Assembly: GCF_004210375.1 (NCBI RefSeq)
Contig: NC_134834.1
Span: 145,981,009-146,045,008, forward strand
Reading direction: 5' to 3'
From: Tachypleus tridentatus
Lineage: Eukaryota; Arthropoda; Merostomata; Xiphosura; Limulidae
DNA length: 64,000 nt
Below the pieces are notes generated by a model. That model did not search any database. It was not told where the DNA came from and saw only the letters and a program-made list of their open reading frames with translations. Position 1 is the first letter of the stretch. The number at the start of each line of letters is the position of its first letter. Of the stretch, positions 58,911 to 64,000 are shown in pieces. The position numbers and the translations under genes were made by a program.

Positions 58911-61700
58911 ACCAATTTTAAATATCTACGTTAAATATACGTCAGCTAAGTTAATCAGTCATACTAAAGACGTATAATTCAACTCCCGTATTTGGTTATC
59001 TCAGTATAGTTACATACGTTTGTATTTTCCTATAATTAAAGAAAAACTTAAATGATTAAATTTTGATGTTGTATATGAAATTCGTTATCTCTGCACATAT
59101 ATTATTTATACGTTTTTATTTTAGCTTCAAATATTAAAATGAAATATTGAAACGCGATAGCAGCTGCATTGCTTCTTAGATGGTATGTATTGAATGCCTA
59201 ACGCTCATAATGCGAGAGAAATCTTATGGAAAATAGGAATAAAGATAAAATACAGATTAATGTTGAAAAAGGGGCGCCGATAACTCTACACACTATCTCC
59301 TCCTGAAGGCAGAATAATGTTACTAAAGTGGCTGATAATAACTCCTCTCTTGTAACTTTTTATTACAGTTGAAGATTCGTATTTACTTTCTATTCGAACT
59401 GTTAATGTTACTCAGCTCTGTTTAGCTGTTATATGTTTAATATGTATAGTTAGCACGTTCAATTTATTGGGGATTTTATGTTAAAAAGACTAACCGTTAA
59501 GCTGCTTGGAATAGTGAGTAGGAAATAAAGATCTGTAGTGTTAAATTATATGAAGTTCTTCAAAATTTTGAACATGATTACTACTCTATATATTACTTAA
59601 ATCACATGAGAGTTTTATTTCGTTCATATGGATTAGACATGAAATAAAAGGTATTTCAATCAAATATAAATCAGTAGTTACAGTGACGTCATCAGCATAT
59701 TATGCAAATTGATACAACAGAAGGTTCGAATCTTTGAAGGTCAAATTCTACCCTTCGTTACGGCCCTACTGAAATCACATCTACAACTAACTTCTATTGT
59801 GTAAAAGCATCAATAAAACGTATTTCCTTCATTTAAAGCAAAATTAATAACCCGTTACAATGTAACAGCTAAACTTAGTAACCACAACAATCGTTCAATA
59901 TTTGCTAAATGTTGAACACCTATTCTAAATTTTTTAGTATCCCTTTAAGCGATTTTACATGAATTTTATAGTCGCATTCGATTTATTACAATTTTCTCAT
60001 TCTGAACGCCTCGTCTAATAAGACTGTAGCAACAAAGATAAACAATAGAAATTATTTCATAACTGTGTATTATATAGGTAAAGCACATATCCAATTCTAG
60101 AATGAGGTTACCTCTTCCAACTTGAATTTTAAGATACTATAAACAATATATCTATGGATTATAAAATTACCTATTAAATTATATTTAAATATAATATTGA
60201 ATTATCTATATAGAATGTAAGGAAATGTTTCTATAAAATATAGAAATACCTATTCAGAATACAGCAACAGTTACACAGAATATATAGTTGTTTTTATTTA
60301 ATTTCGCACAAAGCTACTCAAGAACTGTTTATACCATTTTTAATTCATATGTTATAAGCTAGGAGGAAAGCAGCTACTCAATACCACCAAGTGCCAGCTC
60401 CTAGAATACACTACTCGAATTTGACTGTCACTTATACAATGCTCTCACAGCACGGCTTATTTATATTCTTTGTAGTAACAGGACGGAACCAAAGAAGCTT
60501 GGGATCCACAGTCTTGCATGCGCTCAGCTAAAAGTATAAAGAAATATTATAAATAGTCTGTCACATCACACTATTTTGTAACCAAATTCAATTGTTCTTT
60601 TGAAAAATGTCACGTTACACCATTGTGTGACGATTTGTAAAGAAAATCCAGCCAGATACCAAACAACACCAGCAGGGAGCTTCAAATGACCGCAACAAAA
60701 CGTTTGGGCAAAAAGCACTTTAAACAGTAAAGACCGAGTTCAAACAATAATAAAACACAGATAATAATCCTACACAGATAAAAATGTACAAGTAAGTACA
60801 CATCATGTTAAAGTCACTATAAAAAGAAATTCTCCTCAAAACGGCTCGTCTGTAATTATTATTATTCTCTTGTCAGCTTGCAACAAAAACAGCTTTGTAT
60901 GTTGCACCCAAACCATTTGTAAAATATTAAATAAGATACTGTGAAGATCATAGGGGTATTGAAAAGTCGATTGGTTTCTTCTGTATTTTACATGATCTAA
61001 AAAAATCTTAATCTTAGTGTAACAATGTTATTTTTACCCTCGAAATCAGTTTTCTTAAAAATATCTGATGTTCCATTAAAGCTCTCTTGAGTAGAGGGCG
61101 AAACATGAATTACTAGCCAATAAGAGATAAACATTAGATGACTAACATATAGACACTAGACGCTTTATACACTATATAATTGATGTAGTTAATGAGCAAA
61201 CCTATATATTACATATTATTTGAAGGGGTAAAAAATATAATTACACATAATATAAAATTTGTAACACGTGTTCGTAGACTAATTACTTAAAAAGACACAC
61301 AGGTTTATTTAAAGAGATGTTTAAGAATGTTCTAGACGCACGTTTTATTGGGAAAGGCTACTTTCCCACTGGTAAAATTGTATACGCACTGAGTGGGGGT
61401 TATGTTTTATTCTAGGCGTATATCTAGAATATATACTATGCATTGTATATATAGAATTTAATTACACAGAAACTATAAATGCTCATTATATATTCACACA
61501 AGTTTCTATGGCAATCCCTAGCTGTAGCTTAACACTTTAGATTTCGAACTAATGCGATCAAAACACCAACAACTACAGTACATCATCATAAATCGAATCA
61601 GCTATCAACTAGCTATGTTTAGCACAATTACAATATATAAAGTTAGCTACCATATCGAGTAATCCTATGCCCGTAACTGAGCATACAAAAGCCATTAATC
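58911..61700. other. Intergenic region upstream of the formin, with a worn SINE
   Basis: No coding signal. 60285-60460 resembles a heavily diverged copy of the tRNA-SINE body ('atttcgcacaaagctactca') lacking a clear tRNA head. Confidence 0.45.
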
Positions 61701-61703
61701 GAA

Positions 61704-61961
61704 ATAAATAAAAATTGGGAATTTAAAAACCTGCAAACAGGGTCGAAAAAGGAAAAAAAGACTCGACATACTGTAGACATTGTTTACACTACAAATCCCT
61801 ATTTTGACTTCATCAAGTGTAATTCTAGGTCACATTATGGAGTCAAAATACAAGTTTGTAGTTTGAGTAAATAATGTGTACAGTATCTCCAGCCTTGTTT
61901 CTTTACTTTTTTTTTTACACCCCTATTTGTAGCTTTTAAAATTCCCATTTTTTTTATTTAT
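61704..61961. mobile_element. Hairpin MITE-like element
   Basis: Left arm 61704-61819 and right arm 61841-61961 are about 115-bp inverted repeats. The left begins 'ataaataaaaattgggaatt'; the right, reverse-complemented, begins 'aaataaaaaaaatgggaatt'. Both continue through 'atactgta.acatt.tttac' and end at 'ttttgact'. No coding capacity. Confidence 0.75.
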
Positions 61962-62989
61962 CTTGTGAATTCAGAGCAAACCAGGTAGTTAAAAGTGTAA
62001 CAGAATACTAGTTGCATAGAAATAATAGAGAAACACAATATAAGAGATCGATATAATGTATTCAAGCATAAAGGTAGAACTTGTGATGGACAAAGAGAGA
62101 GGTACAAATTAACCACGAGTCAAATGCGTGGTTACATAAAAGGTTGGACCAATAGTTTGCAGGCATCTATACAAACAGAAAAAAGCAGAAAAGTAATATA
62201 TTAACAGATGCGTGTTGACAGATACATCAAACTGGTTCACAGACTGTCAGACATGCGGACAGAGATCACTGAACATATGCAAGTTAAGAATGATCGTACT
62301 TTCAATTATTAACTAAAACTTAGAACAAGGGCGTGTACGTATGGAGTGTTTCACCTCTTTTACTATGTTTGCATGAGCTCTGAATGCGTAAGTACAAGTT
62401 GAATAAAATGCGTGATTACAAATGTTCAATCTACATTAGTCAACACAATTCTTTTAGAATTAAACCGCTATTCTACGTGCGTTACTTTTACACTCCAACA
62501 TATATAGTTTTTTCTTCTAAAATTTTCTACATATATACGTACATAGTAAATCTTAAGTTGTCAAATAAAACTTGCGGCTCACTGAAGCCCCGAGTTTGAG
62601 AATAATCCGAACCAAAGATTCAGAAAGTGATGAAATACATTAAATGATCACGAAAAACTGTTGCCTTCTCAATCCTGCTGATGAAGAAAAAGTAGCCCTA
62701 ACGAGGGGTAATTAATAAGCTCTTGCATCATCAGGTGGGTTCCAGTTGAAATATCCTACTGCAACCTAACCTCTCTATCACAATATACCACAAGTAACGC
62801 TTACCCACGTTATACCGTGAATAACCATACAGGACAAACCGTTCTATTCTCTACGCCATTATATAAATATGACATACTACTAACAACACTTGCCCTGGTC
62901 AATAAAGTATGGCATTTTACTATCGACAAGTCGACACCTGTGTAATAAGTGATGTTCACATAATAAGACGACTTTATGGTGACGAACTA

Positions 62990-63640
62990 ACAGGTGATTT
63001 TATTAGGATGATGTTCATTAATGAACTCAAAGTCATGCTTATGACCTGAATTTTTATTGTAAAACAAACTACGTCAAGCCAACGATTTGTACTTCTCTTC
63101 AATAACAAAGTCTTTATATATATATAATTAAACAAGCAGTTCAAGCTGACGAGCTAAACTTTAAAACTGTGAAAGGAGTTATGTAGTCGCCTGTTCTAAA
63201 AATGGCGTTCTTTATTAAAAGTGTCATCACGTTTATAATTTCAACATTATTATGATACGAGCTGTGTAAAAGTCTATTTATGACGCTGTTCTCTAAACAG
63301 AACGTTATCATGTTGACTGAAACTTCTACTGTAAAACGAACTCTACTGATGTCTATTACTGTGATATTAACCAAGGAATATATTGTCACACTGATGACCA
63401 GAACTTCTAATGTAAAAAAAGAACTACAGAAATCTATGTTAAGAGTGTATTCTATAAGCAAATCGCTGCAATGCTGACGACCTGAATTTTACTGCAGAAC
63501 AAGTTATAAGACGTAATGGCACTGATGGCAACTTGTTGTTGTAAAACAAGTTCAGTAGCCATGTGTACTCAGGAAATGTTCACTAAACAATACTGAGTTA
63601 TGCTAACGACACGAGCTTCTATAATTTACTTGCTTTAAGC
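62990..63640. repeat. Degenerate tandem array, unit about 100 bp
   Basis: About six to seven worn units carrying 'atgctgatgacctgaacttc' and 'tactgtaaaacaaactc'. The open frames across it on both strands are by-products of the repeat. Confidence 0.6.
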
Positions 63641-64000
63641 AACTTCACTTCCAACACTTTTCTATACAAAAAGCAATTATTAAATTAACGGTCAAATTCA
63701 AGTGAAATGATACACTATTTTATGCCTACAATCAATCATGGAAGGACGGTTTGATCTCAGTTGTTTAACAGAAAAGTAATAATAATATGATGGACAGCCT
63801 TGAGAATATACACGTTACAAAATACTATTAAAAGTACAACCATTTCATGCCCCACCTTTTAAGAATCAGTTAAATCACTGTAGAAGTGACCCCAGAGAAG
63901 GGTAGATGTTTGTGAATAAAGATTCAATGTCAAAAGTAATAAATAAATATTGACCAGCATTATTAATTTTACAAAGTTCTTGTGCAAAGAAAAATTATTC

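Noticed and set aside
63141-63477. Open frames on both strands (106 and 65 codons)
   Set aside because: Both cover the degenerate array at 62990-63640; composition follows the repeat, no family resemblance.
1-64000. CRISPR arrays, operons, riboswitches or other bacterial features
   Set aside because: The sequence is intron-rich eukaryotic DNA; the regular 63-bp array has no spacers and is a minisatellite.

Overview
The window is AT-rich, intron-rich eukaryotic DNA, most likely from a chelicerate and probably a horseshoe crab. Two things point there. One is a tRNA-derived SINE (two copies with target-site duplications, one worn copy) of a type I associate with horseshoe-crab genomes; that link is from memory and not checked. 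The other is that the one recognisable gene is most like the arthropod formin Cappuccino / vertebrate formin-2.

That gene runs on the minus strand across almost the whole window, from an ATG at 58069 to a TAA at 1318 (about 57 kb). I could place 16 coding segments with matching splice phases, plus one doubtful segment. They comprise a long N-terminal exon ending in the Cappuccino-like block [16 protein letters not shown], short linker exons, an exon with coiled coil, ETQTE motif and FH1 polyproline, most of the FH2 actin-assembly domain, and a lysine-rich tail where Spire-binding sequences lie in this family. The copy has several lesions: an in-frame TGA (57188-57190), a one-base surplus (about 56510-56577), a one-base deficit (about 45445-45480), an intron starting AT instead of GT (12288-12287), a probable TGA in a weak FH2 exon, and two FH2 segments I could not find. 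It is either a decaying duplicate or a gene sitting in error-prone assembly; I favour decay with moderate confidence.

Introns hold most of the DNA. By position: 1.4-2.1 kb, 5.5-7.3 kb, 13.8-15.2 kb, 16.3-16.75 kb, 25.8-26.2 kb, 34.6-35.4 kb, 46.0-46.5 kb, 47.9-48.2 kb, 50.5-51.7 kb and 55.1-55.4 kb are tandem arrays, several directly against exons and at least one made of exon-end copies. 7.3-9.9 kb, 27.2-28.5 kb and 29.7-31.3 kb are copies of a non-autonomous piggyBac-like element with TTAA flanks. 18.8-23.2 kb is a DIRS-like tyrosine-recombinase retrotransposon with inverted ends and an internal complementary region; 42.1-44.3 kb is a second DIRS relic. 31.4-33.3 kb and 38.6-41.7 kb are Jockey/I-like LINE relics. 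52.9-54.1 kb is a complete-length but dead mariner.

Upstream of the ATG (58.07-64 kb, the promoter side) I see no gene, only a SINE, a hairpin MITE and a degenerate tandem array. A few splice-bounded coding-like segments inside the formin introns (23.3, 33.7-33.9 and 18.2-18.75 kb) do not fit the formin and are unidentified.
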